A stretch of DNA of 64,000 nucleotides from Streptomyces eurocidicus (GTDB taxonomy: Bacteria > Actinomycetota > Actinomycetes > Streptomycetales > Streptomycetaceae), in contig NZ_LGUI01000002.1 of assembly GCF_002891295.1 (NCBI RefSeq), positions 620,001-684,000 on the forward strand, given 5' to 3'. Under the pieces are notes generated by a model. The model had not been told where the DNA came from, ran no database searches, and was given only the letters and a program-made list of their open reading frames with translations. This document shows positions 1 to 10,958 of the stretch, one piece after another (positions within the stretch are counted from its first letter, which is position 1; the number at the start of each line of letters is the position of its first letter). Position numbers and translations under genes: made by a program.

Positions 1-71
1 CTTCCCGGCGCCGACGAGGATGGCGGCCTGACCGTGCGGAACGAACACCGGGGACGGGCCCGCCGGACGCG
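1..71. other. left window edge, unassigned
   Basis: No complete gene fits here. On the minus strand, just past the AfsR stop, a GTG could open a short frame reading VFVPHGQAAILVGAGK before the edge. That looks codon-biased and could be the start of a downstream gene, but it is too short to assign. Confidence 0.2.
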
Positions 72-3000
72 TCATGCCTCCGGCGGCCCCGAGGGCCCGC
101 GCAGCGCCCGGTACAGCTCCTCGGCCCGCGCCAGGTGCGCGGCGGCCTCCGCCTCCTCGCGCACCGCCCGCAGGGCCTCCCCGAGGGCCTGGTGACCGTG
201 CGCCGTCAGCAGGGGCTCCTGGGCCAGCCGGGCACCGGCCAGCGCGTCCCGCGCGGTCCCGAGCGCGCCCTCGGCGTCGCCCGTCGCCAGGAGCGCCTCG
301 GAGAGCCGGAACAGACACTCCGTCTCGTTACGGGCGTGGCCGCTGTGCCGGGCGCGTTCCAGCACCCGGCGGTACAGCCGGGCGGCCTCCGCGTGACCGC
401 CGCCGCGCAGGACGCTCTCCGCCTCCGTCATCAGCATCCTGATGAGCCACTTCTCGTCCTCGCTCCGGGTGAAGACGCCCGACAGCTCCCGGCACTGCGC
501 ACCGATCCGGGCCAGGTCCATCCGCCGGTCCGGGTCCTCGACCTCTATCTGGAGCAGGAGGGTGCGCCGCCGCGCGACCAGCTCCCGGTCGCCGCTGACC
601 TCCGCCACGGCCACCGACCGCTCCGCGTAGGCACGGGCCGCCGCGTAGTTCCCGAACTGGAGCTCCAGGTGGGCGAGCATCGCCAGGGTGAACAGCGCCA
701 GCAGGAAGGGGCGCGGGCCGCCGCCCGGCGCGGGGGCGTCCCCGAAGATCTCCAGGACCTTCAGCAGATGCGCCCGCGAACGGTGCAGGGAGTCGGGGGA
801 GGAGTGCTTCTGGAGCACCACCCCCGCCGCGTAGTAGGCGGTGCCCGCGATGTCGCCGCCGCAGTGTTCCACGGCGGCCGGCACCAGGGCGGTCGCGGCC
901 TGCGCGAACGAGCCGAGCGGCACGATGTCCTCGAAGCAGGGCACGAGCGTGACGGTGTCCACGGCCAGCGCCACCGCGTCGGCGTCACCGCTCGCGGCCG
1001 CCTGCTCGACGACCGCGACGACCGTGGGCAGCGCGCTCCGCATCCACAGCATCGCCTCGCGCCCGGTGCCCACGTCCGCCCCCGCCGACCGCCGGGGGTG
1101 GATGTCGGCGGTCAGCGGACCGGCCAGCGGCTGCGAGGCCCGCACCGCGGCCACGACGCTGGCGCATATGTAGTCGGCCGCGCGGCGCACCACGGCACGG
1201 CGCTCCCGCTCGGTCAGCTCCGCCCGCGCCTTCGCCCGCGCGTACGCGCCCACCAGGTCGTGGAAGTGGTAGCGGCCCGGCGCGCGGGTCTCCAGGAGCA
1301 CGGCGTCGACCAGCGCCTCCAGCACCGTCTCCGCGTCCTGCTCCGGCAGGTCGAGAACGGCGGCCGCGCCCTTGACGTCGAACTCCGCGTAGTGCGGGAT
1401 CGACAGCGCCATGAACGCGCGGGCCTGCCGGGGCGGCAGCTGGGACGTCGACAGCTCGAAGACCGCCTCGACCGTCAGCTCCCCCACCCGGAGCTCCCCG
1501 AGCAGCCGGGCCTGGTCCGACACGCGCTCCAGCAGCGTGGCGACGCTCCACGCCGGCCGCGCCGCCAGCCGGGCACCGGCCGCGCGCAGCGCCAGCGGCA
1601 GATGCCCGCAGGCCGCCGCCAGCGCCGCGACGGCCTCCGGCTCCTCGTCGACCCGCCGGGCCCCGGCGACCTTGCCGATCAGCTCCACGGCGTCCTCGGG
1701 ACCCAGGCCCACCAGCGGCACGGTGAGGGTGGCGGGCATCGCCGCCAGGGCCCGCGCCGTGATCAGCACGGCGCACCGGGCCGCGCCCGGCAGCAGCGGT
1801 TCGACCTGCGCCACGCTGGTGGCGTTGTCGAGCACGACCAGCACCGCCCGCCGCGACAACAGGGTGCGGAACAGCGCCGAGCGGTCGGCGAGCGACGCGG
1901 GGAAGCGCTCGTGCGGAACGCCCAGCGCCGCCAGGAACCCCGTCAGGACCCCGGCCGGGTCGCACGGCGCCCCGTCGGGGCCGCGCAGGTTCGCGTACAG
2001 CTGACCGTCCGGGTAGGCGGCGGCGACGGTGTGCGCGGTGCGCAGGGCCAGGGTGGTCTTGCCGACCCCGCCCATTCCCGTGATGACCGCGGCGGCGTGC
2101 TCGGCGCCCCCGGTGAGCGCCGGGACCAGCGCCGACATCTGCTCCTGGCGGCCGGTGAAGTCGTAGGGCGCGGGCGGCAGCTGAGCCGGCGTCGAGGGCT
2201 CCCGGACGTCCGGCCGCACCGGGCCGGCCCCCGCCGGGACCGCCTCGCCCGCCGGGGAGGGCGCGCCGAGGAACGCCTGGTCCTCCGCCAGGATCGCGGC
2301 GTGCAGCTCCCGCAGGGCGGGACCCGCGTCGATGCCCAGCTCGTCCGCGAGCACCCGGCGGGCGTCCTCGAAGGCCAGCAGCGCCTCGGCGCCGCGCCCG
2401 GAGCGGTAGAGGGCCAGCATCAGCGCGCCGTGCAGCCGCTCCCGGTACGGGTACGCCTCCAGCGCGCGCAGGATGTCCGGTACGAGCTCCGCGCTGCGCC
2501 CGCACTCCAGCAGCAGCTCCAGGCGGTGTTCCACCGCGGACGCCCGCTGCTCGGTGAGCGCCCGGCGGTGGTCCTCGGCGGCGGGTCCGGGCAGTCCGGC
2601 GAGGGCGGGCCCCCGCCACATCCCGAGCGCCTCCTCCAGGGCGGCCGCGGCGGCCGCGGGGTCGCCGTCCCTGGCCCGGCGTCTGGCCCGGGCGGTGAGC
2701 ACGCCGAACCGCAGCGCGTCGACGCTCTCCTCGGGGAGCCGCAGCACATAGCCGTCGTCGGTCGTCCCGATCACCGCGGAGGCACGTTCACCGGCCGCCC
2801 CGGCCCCGGGGTCCGCGCGGTCGATGCGGGTCCGCAGCCGGTGCACGTAGTTGACGACCACGCGCCGGGCGGAGGACGGCGGGTCGTCGTGGTAGAGCCC
2901 GTCGATCAACTCGTCGGTGGTCACCAGGCTTCCCGCGCGCAGCGCCAGGGCCGCCAGCACGGCCTGCGGCCCCGGCGCGCCGGGGCGGACGGCCGTCCCC

Positions 3001-3107
3001 CGGGCCGGGACGAACTGGACGGGGCCGAGCAGAAGGATGTGAGCCGACTGGTGCGACGCGGACAATTGTGACGTCTCCCCCTGTCCCGACGGATCCCGGA
3101 CGATCAT
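72..3107 (-). CDS. AfsR/SARP-family transcriptional regulator with NB-ARC ATPase and TPR-like C-terminus
   Basis: Large multidomain regulator of 1011 aa, the usual size for AfsR-type proteins. In order: an OmpR-like winged helix (about 22-125), a bacterial transcriptional activation domain (about 130-275), an NB-ARC ATPase with P-loop GMGGVGKTT near residue 345 and a Walker-B-like VLVVLDN near 420, and a helical repeat-rich C-terminus (about 700-1000) typical of TPR sensors. Such proteins activate secondary-metabolite or development genes by binding direct repeats next to the -35 box, gated by ATP. I chose the ATG at 3107 (MIVRDPSG) because the upstream extension is arginine-rich shadow sequence. 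No cognate biosynthetic cluster adjoins it; the roh cluster lies 18 kb away, so any link is conjecture. Confidence 0.88.
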   Translation of the reverse strand: MIVRDPSGQGETSQLSASHQSAHILLLGPVQFVPARGTAVRPGAPGPQAVLAALALRAGSLVTTDELIDGLYHDDPPSSARRVVVNYVHRLRTRIDRADPGAGAAGERASAVIGTTDDGYVLRLPEESVDALRFGVLTARARRRARDGDPAAAAAALEEALGMWRGPALAGLPGPAAEDHRRALTEQRASAVEHRLELLLECGRSAELVPDILRALEAYPYRERLHGALMLALYRSGRGAEALLAFEDARRVLADELGIDAGPALRELHAAILAEDQAFLGAPSPAGEAVPAGAGPVRPDVREPSTPAQLPPAPYDFTGRQEQMSALVPALTGGAEHAAAVITGMGGVGKTTLALRTAHTVAAAYPDGQLYANLRGPDGAPCDPAGVLTGFLAALGVPHERFPASLADRSALFRTLLSRRAVLVVLDNATSVAQVEPLLPGAARCAVLITARALAAMPATLTVPLVGLGPEDAVELIGKVAGARRVDEEPEAVAALAAACGHLPLALRAAGARLAARPAWSVATLLERVSDQARLLGELRVGELTVEAVFELSTSQLPPRQARAFMALSIPHYAEFDVKGAAAVLDLPEQDAETVLEALVDAVLLETRAPGRYHFHDLVGAYARAKARAELTERERRAVVRRAADYICASVVAAVRASQPLAGPLTADIHPRRSAGADVGTGREAMLWMRSALPTVVAVVEQAAASGDADAVALAVDTVTLVPCFEDIVPLGSFAQAATALVPAAVEHCGGDIAGTAYYAAGVVLQKHSSPDSLHRSRAHLLKVLEIFGDAPAPGGGPRPFLLALFTLAMLAHLELQFGNYAAARAYAERSVAVAEVSGDRELVARRRTLLLQIEVEDPDRRMDLARIGAQCRELSGVFTRSEDEKWLIRMLMTEAESVLRGGGHAEAARLYRRVLERARHSGHARNETECLFRLSEALLATGDAEGALGTARDALAGARLAQEPLLTAHGHQALGEALRAVREEAEAAAHLARAEELYRALRGPSGPPEA

Positions 3108-3325
3108 ATGCTCCCGACCCCGTACGGCCGGTGGCCGGTCGGCGCCCGCCGGGTGCCGTGACGGGGCGGGGCACGCCCCGGCCGGGGCCCGGCGGCACGC
3201 AGGGGTACGTCCCGGACGTACGGCGCGGCGCCCGACCCCTCGGCCCCGCCGCACCGGGGCCCGCGGGCATGGCCACGGAGGGGAGAGCCCGCCCGGCCCC
3301 CGGCACGGGCCCGCGCCGCGGTCCC

Positions 3326-4207
3326 TCAGCCGTCGAAGCTGGCGAAGTACGAGGCGGCCATGTCCTCCTGGCCGTGGCCCTGCTCGGCGGCCCGGCGGAA
3401 GCGCTCGGCGCCCGCGGCCGTCACGTCCATGCGCACTCCGGCCTGTTCACCCGCCGCGACGATCAGCCGGGCGTCCTTCTCGGCCGTGGTGGTCGCGAAG
3501 CTCGGCGGGGTGAGGCCGCCCTCCAGGATCAGCCGCGACTTGGCCCGCAGATAGCCCATGTCCAGCGGGCCGCCCTCGACGGCGCCCAGGAAGCCGGCCG
3601 GGTCCACGCCGAGGCCCTTGGCGAGCGCCAGCGCCTCGGCGGTGCCGTGGGTGACGGTGAGCACCCAGCTGTTGACAACGAGCTTGAGCCGGGTCGCGGC
3701 ACCGCCGGCCGCCTCGTCGGCCACCCAGACCGTACGCCCGCCGATCGCGTCGAACACGGGGGAGAGGATGTCGCGAACCCCCTCGGGCCCGGCGGCCAGG
3801 ACGGTGAGCTTCCCCTCCTCGGCCGGTCGCTTCGTCCCCAGGACGGGCGCGTCGACGAGGACGAGGCCGTGTGCGCCGGCGAAACCGGCGAGCGCGGCGA
3901 ACCCGTCGAGGCCCGCGGTGGTCGACTGCACCCACACCGCACCGGCCCGCAGTCCGGACGCGGCCTCCCGCATCACGTCCAGGGCGGCCGGCCCGTCGTA
4001 CAGCATGGTCAGCACGACGTCCGCGCCCCGTACGGCCTCGGCGGGCGACCCGGCGACGCGCACACCGTCGGCGGTGAGCGGTGCGGCCTTCCCGGGACTG
4101 CGGTTCCAGGCGCGCACGTCCAGGCCGGCGCGAGCGAGGTTGCGGGCGAGGGGGAAGCCCATGATGCCGGTGCCGAGGACGGCTACCGAAAGGGTGTTGT
4201 CTGACAT
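3326..4207 (-). CDS. NAD(P)-dependent oxidoreductase, 3-hydroxyisobutyrate dehydrogenase family
   Basis: 293-aa beta-hydroxyacid dehydrogenase-type enzyme. The N-terminal Rossmann motif GTGIMG is at residues 12-17, followed by the WNRSPGKAA segment that usually senses the NADP phosphate. The family's catalytic lysine lies in RLKLVVNSW around residue 173, with the conserved Asn four residues later, and the helical C-terminal domain is complete. It reduces or oxidises a small 3-hydroxyacid or aldehyde-type substrate that cannot be named from sequence. Its promoter has the elongated 19-bp spacer and dyad of a MerR-regulated promoter (separate entry), so it is probably induced by a stress or an electrophile. 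Confidence 0.88.
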   Translation of the reverse strand: MSDNTLSVAVLGTGIMGFPLARNLARAGLDVRAWNRSPGKAAPLTADGVRVAGSPAEAVRGADVVLTMLYDGPAALDVMREAASGLRAGAVWVQSTTAGLDGFAALAGFAGAHGLVLVDAPVLGTKRPAEEGKLTVLAAGPEGVRDILSPVFDAIGGRTVWVADEAAGGAATRLKLVVNSWVLTVTHGTAEALALAKGLGVDPAGFLGAVEGGPLDMGYLRAKSRLILEGGLTPPSFATTTAEKDARLIVAAGEQAGVRMDVTAAGAERFRRAAEQGHGQEDMAASYFASFDG

Positions 4208-4213
4208 GCCCCG

Positions 4214-4244
4214 AAGGTAGGTGCTGGAGCGGGCTCCAGGTCAA
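4214..4244 (-). promoter_or_regulatory. MerR-type promoter with 19-bp spacer and dyad
   Basis: Read on the minus strand: -35 TTGACC (4239-4244), -10 TACCTT (4214-4219), spacer of 19 bp. The dyad CTGGAGC-N2-GCTCCAG fills the spacer and touches the -35. This is the hallmark of promoters activated by MerR-family proteins, which untwist over-long spacers. The -10 ends only 7 bp before the ATG of the oxidoreductase, so its mRNA is probably leaderless or nearly so. No MerR gene is present in the window. Confidence 0.72.
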
Positions 4245-4287
4245 GGGCGTGCCGGGCGCACCCGCCGGCTCGGGGAGCCCGCGCCCA

Positions 4288-4318
4288 CGACCCCGGCGGG
4301 CCGGGCCCGCCGGGGTCG
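4288..4318 (-). terminator. intrinsic terminator-like hairpin
   Basis: Perfect 13-bp GC-rich stem (CGACCCCGGCGGG and its complement) with a 5-nt loop, 23 bp beyond the stop codon of the propeller-protein gene. No U-tract, as is common in Streptomyces. Confidence 0.6.
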
Positions 4319-4341
4319 CCGTCAGCCGTCCGGGGCGGTGC

Positions 4342-5445
4342 TCAGCCCCTCAGCTGGCCGTCGAACAGCGCCCAGCCCGACCATCCGCCGCTGACGGAGG
4401 TCTGCGAGCGGTGGTACGGGTAGCCGCCGCTGTTGACGCCGAAGAGTTCGATCCGGCCGTCGGCGTTGGTCTCGGCCGCCACCTGGCTCAGGGCGCCGTC
4501 GAACTGCGCCCAGGGTCCCCAGGAGCCGCCGAAAGAGTTCTGCGAGCGGTGGTAGATCGCGTCACCGCTGTTGGTCCCGAAGATCTCCAGCCGTCCATCG
4601 GCGTTGCGGGCGGCGGCGATGGAGGTCAGCTGGCCGTCGAACTGCTCCCACGCCGACCACGCGCCGCCGGGGGACGTCTGCCAGCGGTGGTAGATGTAGC
4701 CGCCGCTGTTGACGCCGAACAGCTCCACCCGGCCGTCCGCGTTGGTCTCGGCCGCCACCTGCGTCAGGCCGCCGTCGAGCTGTGCCCATGCCGACCAGCC
4801 GCCGCCGGGGTAGGTCTGCCAGCGGTGGTAGACGGCCCCGGCGCCGTTGGCCCCGAAGATCTCCAGCCGGCCGTCGGCGTTGCGCGCCGCGGCGATGGAG
4901 GTCAGGGCACCGTCGAACTGCTCCCAGCCCGACCAGCCGCCGCCGGGGGAGGTCTGCCAGCGATGGTAGATGCCCCCGCCGGCGTTGACGCCGAACAGCT
5001 CCACGCGCCCGTCGGCGTTGGTCTCGGAGGCGACGGCGCGCAGGGCGCCGTCGAACTGTGCCCAGGGTCCCCAGGTGCCGCCGATGGAGTTCTGCGAGCG
5101 GTGGTAGATCGCGTCACCGCTGTTGGTCCCGAACAGCTCCAGCCGCCCGTCGACGCCGCGTGCCGCGGCGATCGACGAACCGTAGGAGACGGCGGCCCGG
5201 GAGTTCGCGGCGGCCGGCCCCGGCAGGGCGAGCCCCGGCACGGCGGCCAGGAGCGCCCCCACCGCGACGGCCGCCAGCGCGCGGCTCACACGGCTCGTAC
5301 GGGCCGGACCGCGGGGACCGTCCCCGCGGCTCGTACGGGTGAGGGACCGTCGTGGCCGGCCCTCGCTCGTGAAGGTGCGACCCGGCCCTGGTGAGCCGGG
5401 CGTCCGTCCTATGTGTCTGAATCTCTCGCGCAGTCGGTTCCGCAT
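4342..5445 (-). CDS. secreted six-repeat beta-propeller (tectonin/PLL-lectin-like) protein
   Basis: 367-aa exported protein. A long basic N-terminus precedes a hydrophobic signal segment (SRALAAVAVGALLAAVPGLA) ending near PAAANS. The rest is six tandem repeats of about 46 aa, each built as DGRxELFGxNxGxxxYHR, then a Trp-rich WSxWxQFDG turn. This is the blade pattern of PLL/tectonin sugar-binding propellers. Odd and even blades alternate in sequence (AAETNA versus AAARNA linkers), so the array grew by doubling a two-blade unit. Start ATG at 5445 has AAGGGG 10 nt upstream; the longer frame lacks a plausible signal. Probable role is binding glycans outside the cell; the exact ligand is unknown. 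Confidence 0.8.
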   Translation of the reverse strand: MRNRLRERFRHIGRTPGSPGPGRTFTSEGRPRRSLTRTSRGDGPRGPARTSRVSRALAAVAVGALLAAVPGLALPGPAAANSRAAVSYGSSIAAARGVDGRLELFGTNSGDAIYHRSQNSIGGTWGPWAQFDGALRAVASETNADGRVELFGVNAGGGIYHRWQTSPGGGWSGWEQFDGALTSIAAARNADGRLEIFGANGAGAVYHRWQTYPGGGWSAWAQLDGGLTQVAAETNADGRVELFGVNSGGYIYHRWQTSPGGAWSAWEQFDGQLTSIAAARNADGRLEIFGTNSGDAIYHRSQNSFGGSWGPWAQFDGALSQVAAETNADGRIELFGVNSGGYPYHRSQTSVSGGWSGWALFDGQLRG

Positions 5446-5756
5446 TGCGCACGTCCCCTTCCGGTCCGGAAACGGAATCCATGGGCCCGGGGTGTCGTCG
5501 ACATCCCGGTCTTCGCGCTGCGGTGGCGGATCGGACGGCGGCCCGCCCAGGTGCCGGAGCACTGGCGCGAGCCGTTCCGTATCGGTGCGGGACACGTCCG
5601 CCACTGCGACTTCGCCCCGCACCGTACACGGCCCCGCCGCACGGCACACCCCGGCTTTCGGCCGTGCCGCGCCTGCCGCCCGCGCCCGGACGGGCGGGCC
5701 GGAGGGCCGGTGGAAGTCCTTCTCCACCGGCCCTCCGCGCGGGACCCGCCGGGCCC
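5446..5756. other. intergenic region, propeller promoter and mbtH terminator
   Basis: No gene found in about 310 bp; frames here are arginine/proline-rich shadows. It holds the leader and promoter of the propeller gene and, at 5701-5736, a strong hairpin that closes the siderophore operon. Confidence 0.5.
5701..5736 (-). terminator. terminator of the argCBD-hydroxylase-mbtH operon
   Basis: Perfect 14-bp inverted repeat GGAGGGCCGGTGGA / TCCACCGGCCCTCC with an 8-nt loop, 20 bp beyond the mbtH stop codon. Confidence 0.75.
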
Positions 5757-5966
5757 TCAGCCCCGGGCGACCAGGCTCGCGGGCCGCAGGTCCGTCCAGT
5801 TGGCGTCCACGTAGGCGGTGCAGCCCTCGCGGGAGTCCTCGCCGTGCGCGACGGTCCAGCCGTCGGGGACCTCGGCGAACGCGGGCCAGAGGGAGTGCTG
5901 GTTCTCGGCGTTGACGAGGACGTGGTAGCGGGCGTCGTCGTCCTCGAAGGGGTTGGTGGCGGCCAT
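5757..5966 (-). CDS. MbtH-family protein
   Basis: 69-aa MbtH-like protein, full length for the family. It has the conserved NPFEDDD start, the HSLWPAF block and the C-terminal NWTDLRPASL. MbtH proteins bind NRPS adenylation domains and are needed for their folding or activity. Start ATG at 5966 has AAGGAG 11 nt upstream. It is the last gene of an iron-box operon behind an ornithine/lysine N-hydroxylase, so it most likely serves a siderophore NRPS. No NRPS is encoded here, so the partner must lie elsewhere in the genome. Confidence 0.95.
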   Translation of the reverse strand: MAATNPFEDDDARYHVLVNAENQHSLWPAFAEVPDGWTVAHGEDSREGCTAYVDANWTDLRPASLVARG

Positions 5967-6035
5967 GGCTGTGGTGCTCCTTCGTTTTTCGTGGGTCGGG
6001 TTCTGCTGGGGGACCAGGAGAGGGCGCCGGACGGT

Positions 6036-7421
6036 TCAGCCCGTGCGCGCGGCCGTCACGCCGTCACCGGCCTCGGCCTCCAGCCGCGCCCGTACGTCCC
6101 GTTCCGCGCGCCGCAGGAGAAGCGAGTCGCGGATCTCGCCGGAACGTATGGCGAGGGTGGAGAGGAGGGTGGAGGTGATGCCGTGGGTGTGTTCGGTGGT
6201 GCCGCCCTGGATGTAGATGCCGGCGTGGATGCGGTCGGTGGTCATGATCCGGTGGTCGCGGTCTACGCGGAGGCGGTCGTTGTCGTCGGTGAGGAATTCG
6301 GTGGCGAGGTCGCCGAAGAGTTCGCGGGGGTCGGTGGGCTGGTAGCCGGTGGCGAGTACTACGGCGTCGCAGTCGAGGGTGTAGGTCTCGTCGCCGGTCA
6401 GTGGGCGGATGACGGCGCGGGCGCCGCCGGGGATGTCTTCGACGGCGGTGAGGCGGGTGGTGTTGAGGATGCGCAGTCGTTGGTGGCCGTGGACTTTTTC
6501 CTGGTAGGTGGTGCGGTAGAGGTGTTCGATGAGGTCGCCGTCGACGACGGAGTAGTTGGTGTTGGCGTGGTAGGTGAGCAGGGTTCGTTTGAGGTCTTCG
6601 GGGGCGTCGTAGAAGTGGTCCACGGCGGTGGGGTCGAAGATGCGGTTGGCGAAGGGGCTGTCGTCGGCGGGGCTGTAGCCGTAGCGGGAGAAGACCGCGC
6701 AGACCTCGGAGTCGGGGAAGGTGCGGTGCAGGTATTCGGCGGTCTCCGCGGCGGACTGCCCGGCACCCACCACCACGAAGCGACGGTGCGGACGGACCGT
6801 CAATTCGGGTGCGTGGAACAGCAGATCACGGTTGTGCCAGACGCGCTCGCCGGTGCGGATGCCCTCCGGCAGCCGGGGGCGCAGCCCGGTGCCGACGACG
6901 ACGTTACGGGTCCGCAGGACGCGGTCGCCGGACGGTCCGGACACCGCGCGCGTGACGACCTCGACGCTGTCGACCCGCCCGCCGGACTCCACCGCCCGTA
7001 CGGCCGTGGCCGTGTGGCCGTACGCCACCCGGTCGGTGAACCGTGCGGCGCACCACTCGAAGTAGTCGTGGAACTCGATCCGGGTGGGGTAGAAGGTCTT
7101 CTGGTTGATGAAGTCCGCGAGCCGGCCGCGCTCCTGGAGGTAGTGGAGGAAGGAGAACCGGCTGCCGGGGTCCCGCATGGTGACCAGGTCCTTGAGGAAC
7201 GACACCTGCATGGTGGCGCCTTCGAGCAGCATCCCCCGGTGCCAGCCGAAGCGCTCCTGGCGCTCCACGAACGCGGCGCGTATCGCGCCGTCGGGGTCGC
7301 CCTGGCCGTGTTCCCGGGCGGCTATGGCCAGGGCGAGGTTGGCCGGTCCGAAGCCGATGCCGACCAGGTCGTGGGGCGCGGCGGCCCCTTCGGGTGCGGT
7401 GTGCGCGTGCCGTGCCGGCAT
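6036..7421 (-). CDS. L-ornithine/L-lysine N-monooxygenase (siderophore biosynthesis)
   Basis: 461-aa flavin N-hydroxylating monooxygenase of the SidA/PvdA/IucD group. FAD motif GIGFGPANLAL lies at about residues 21-31, the NADPH Rossmann motif GAGQSAAE near 217, and the family's LATGYQPTD signature near 357. It N-hydroxylates ornithine or lysine with NADPH and O2, making the hydroxamate precursor of siderophores. Co-transcription with argC, argB and argD, which make ornithine precursors, argues for ornithine as substrate. Start ATG at 7421 with AAGGGA about 7 nt upstream; the longer frame is shadow sequence. It sits 83 bp after argD and 69 bp before mbtH, all below an iron box. Confidence 0.92.
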   Translation of the reverse strand: MPARHAHTAPEGAAAPHDLVGIGFGPANLALAIAAREHGQGDPDGAIRAAFVERQERFGWHRGMLLEGATMQVSFLKDLVTMRDPGSRFSFLHYLQERGRLADFINQKTFYPTRIEFHDYFEWCAARFTDRVAYGHTATAVRAVESGGRVDSVEVVTRAVSGPSGDRVLRTRNVVVGTGLRPRLPEGIRTGERVWHNRDLLFHAPELTVRPHRRFVVVGAGQSAAETAEYLHRTFPDSEVCAVFSRYGYSPADDSPFANRIFDPTAVDHFYDAPEDLKRTLLTYHANTNYSVVDGDLIEHLYRTTYQEKVHGHQRLRILNTTRLTAVEDIPGGARAVIRPLTGDETYTLDCDAVVLATGYQPTDPRELFGDLATEFLTDDNDRLRVDRDHRIMTTDRIHAGIYIQGGTTEHTHGITSTLLSTLAIRSGEIRDSLLLRRAERDVRARLEAEAGDGVTAARTG

Positions 7422-7504
7422 GCTCGTTCCCTTCTCTGTGCTGCCCGGTGTGAGGAGAGTGACCGGAGGAACCCGCGGGACGCCCACGGTGCTCCGGGTG
7501 TGTG

Positions 7505-8706
7505 TCAGTGGCCGAGGATCCCCGGCAGGGCGGCGACGAAGGCGTCCGCCTCGGCGTCGCCCAGCGTCAGCGCCGGGGCCAGCCGCAGGGTGTCGGCGCC
7601 GGTGGCGTTCACGAGGAAGCCGGCGTCCTGCGCCGAGGCCCGGACCCGTGCGGCGACGGGCTCGGTGAGCACCACGCCGAGCAGCAGCCCCGCTCCCCGG
7701 ACCCGGCCCACCAAGGGGTGCCGCAGTTCCTCGACGCCCCGCCGCAGCCGTTCGCCCATCCGCTTGACGTGGTCCAGCAGCCCTTCGGCGGCGATCGTCT
7801 CCAGCACGGCGAGCCCGGCCGCGCACGCGACGGGGTTGCCGCCGAACGTCGACCCGTGCTGTCCCGGCGTCAGGAGACCGGCCGCCGCGCCGAAGGCGAG
7901 CGTCGCGCCGATCGGCATCCCGCCACCCAGCCCCTTGGCCAGCGTCACCACGTCCGGATCGACGCCGGTGTCGGCCTGGTGCGCGAACCAGTGGCCGGTG
8001 CGCCCGACGCCGGTCTGGACCTCGTCGAGGACCAGCAGTGCGCCGGCGGCGCGGGTGATCTCGCGGGCCGCCCGCAGATACCCCTCGGGGGCCGGCAGCA
8101 CGCCCGCCTCACCCTGTACGGGCTCGACGAACACCGCCGCGGTGTCCTCGGTGACCGCCGCCCGGAGGGCCGCCGCATCGCCGAACGGTATGTGCGAGAC
8201 CCCGCCGGGCAGCGGCCGGAACGGGTCCCGCTTGGCGGGCTGCCCGGTCAGTGCCAGCGCTCCCATGGTCCGGCCGTGGAAGCCGCCCTCGGTGGCCACC
8301 ATGTGCGGCCGGCCGGTCCTTCGGGCGATCTTGAAGGCCGCCTCGACCGCCTCCGCACCGGAGTTGGCGAAATAGACCCGGCCCTTCCGCCCGGCCAGGG
8401 ACAGCAGGCGCTCGGCCAGCCGGACCGGCGGCTCGGAGACGAACAGGTTCGACACGTGCCCCAGCCGGCCGACCTGGCGGCCCACCGCCTCGACCACCGC
8501 CGGGTGGGCGTGCCCGAGGGAGTTCACCGCGATCCCGCCGGTGAGGTCCGTGTACGCCCTGCCGTCGGCGTCCCACACCGTGCTGCCCTCGCCCCGGACG
8601 AGCGCCAGCGGCGGGGTGCCGTAGTTGTCCATCATCACCGCGCGCCAGCGGTCCGTCAGCTCCGCGCCGCCGCCCGTCACGCCCGTGCGCGCGGCCCCGT
8701 CCCCCG

Positions 8707-8710
<4 letters not shown>
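7505..8710 (-). CDS. argD: acetylornithine aminotransferase
   Basis: 401-aa class-III PLP aminotransferase. Visible are the phosphate-binding [11 protein letters not shown], the [14 protein letters not shown] block, and the PLP lysine in [13 protein letters not shown] at about residue 258. It transaminates N-acetylglutamate semialdehyde with glutamate to give N-acetylornithine. Its start ATG overlaps the argB stop by four bases (ATGA), so the two are translationally coupled. Co-transcription with an N-hydroxylase and mbtH suggests a paralogue dedicated to siderophore ornithine rather than bulk arginine. ArgJ, needed to release ornithine, is not in this operon. Confidence 0.93.

Positions 8711-10958
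<2,248 letters not shown>

Noticed and set aside
135..3071. Very long plus-strand frame antisense to the AfsR-like gene
   Set aside because: Shadow of the high-GC coding strand: arginine/glycine/glutamine-rich with no domain, while the minus strand has recognisable motifs.
5445..8375. 976-aa plus-strand frame over mbtH, hydroxylase and argD
   Set aside because: Antisense to three recognised enzymes, without domains of its own.
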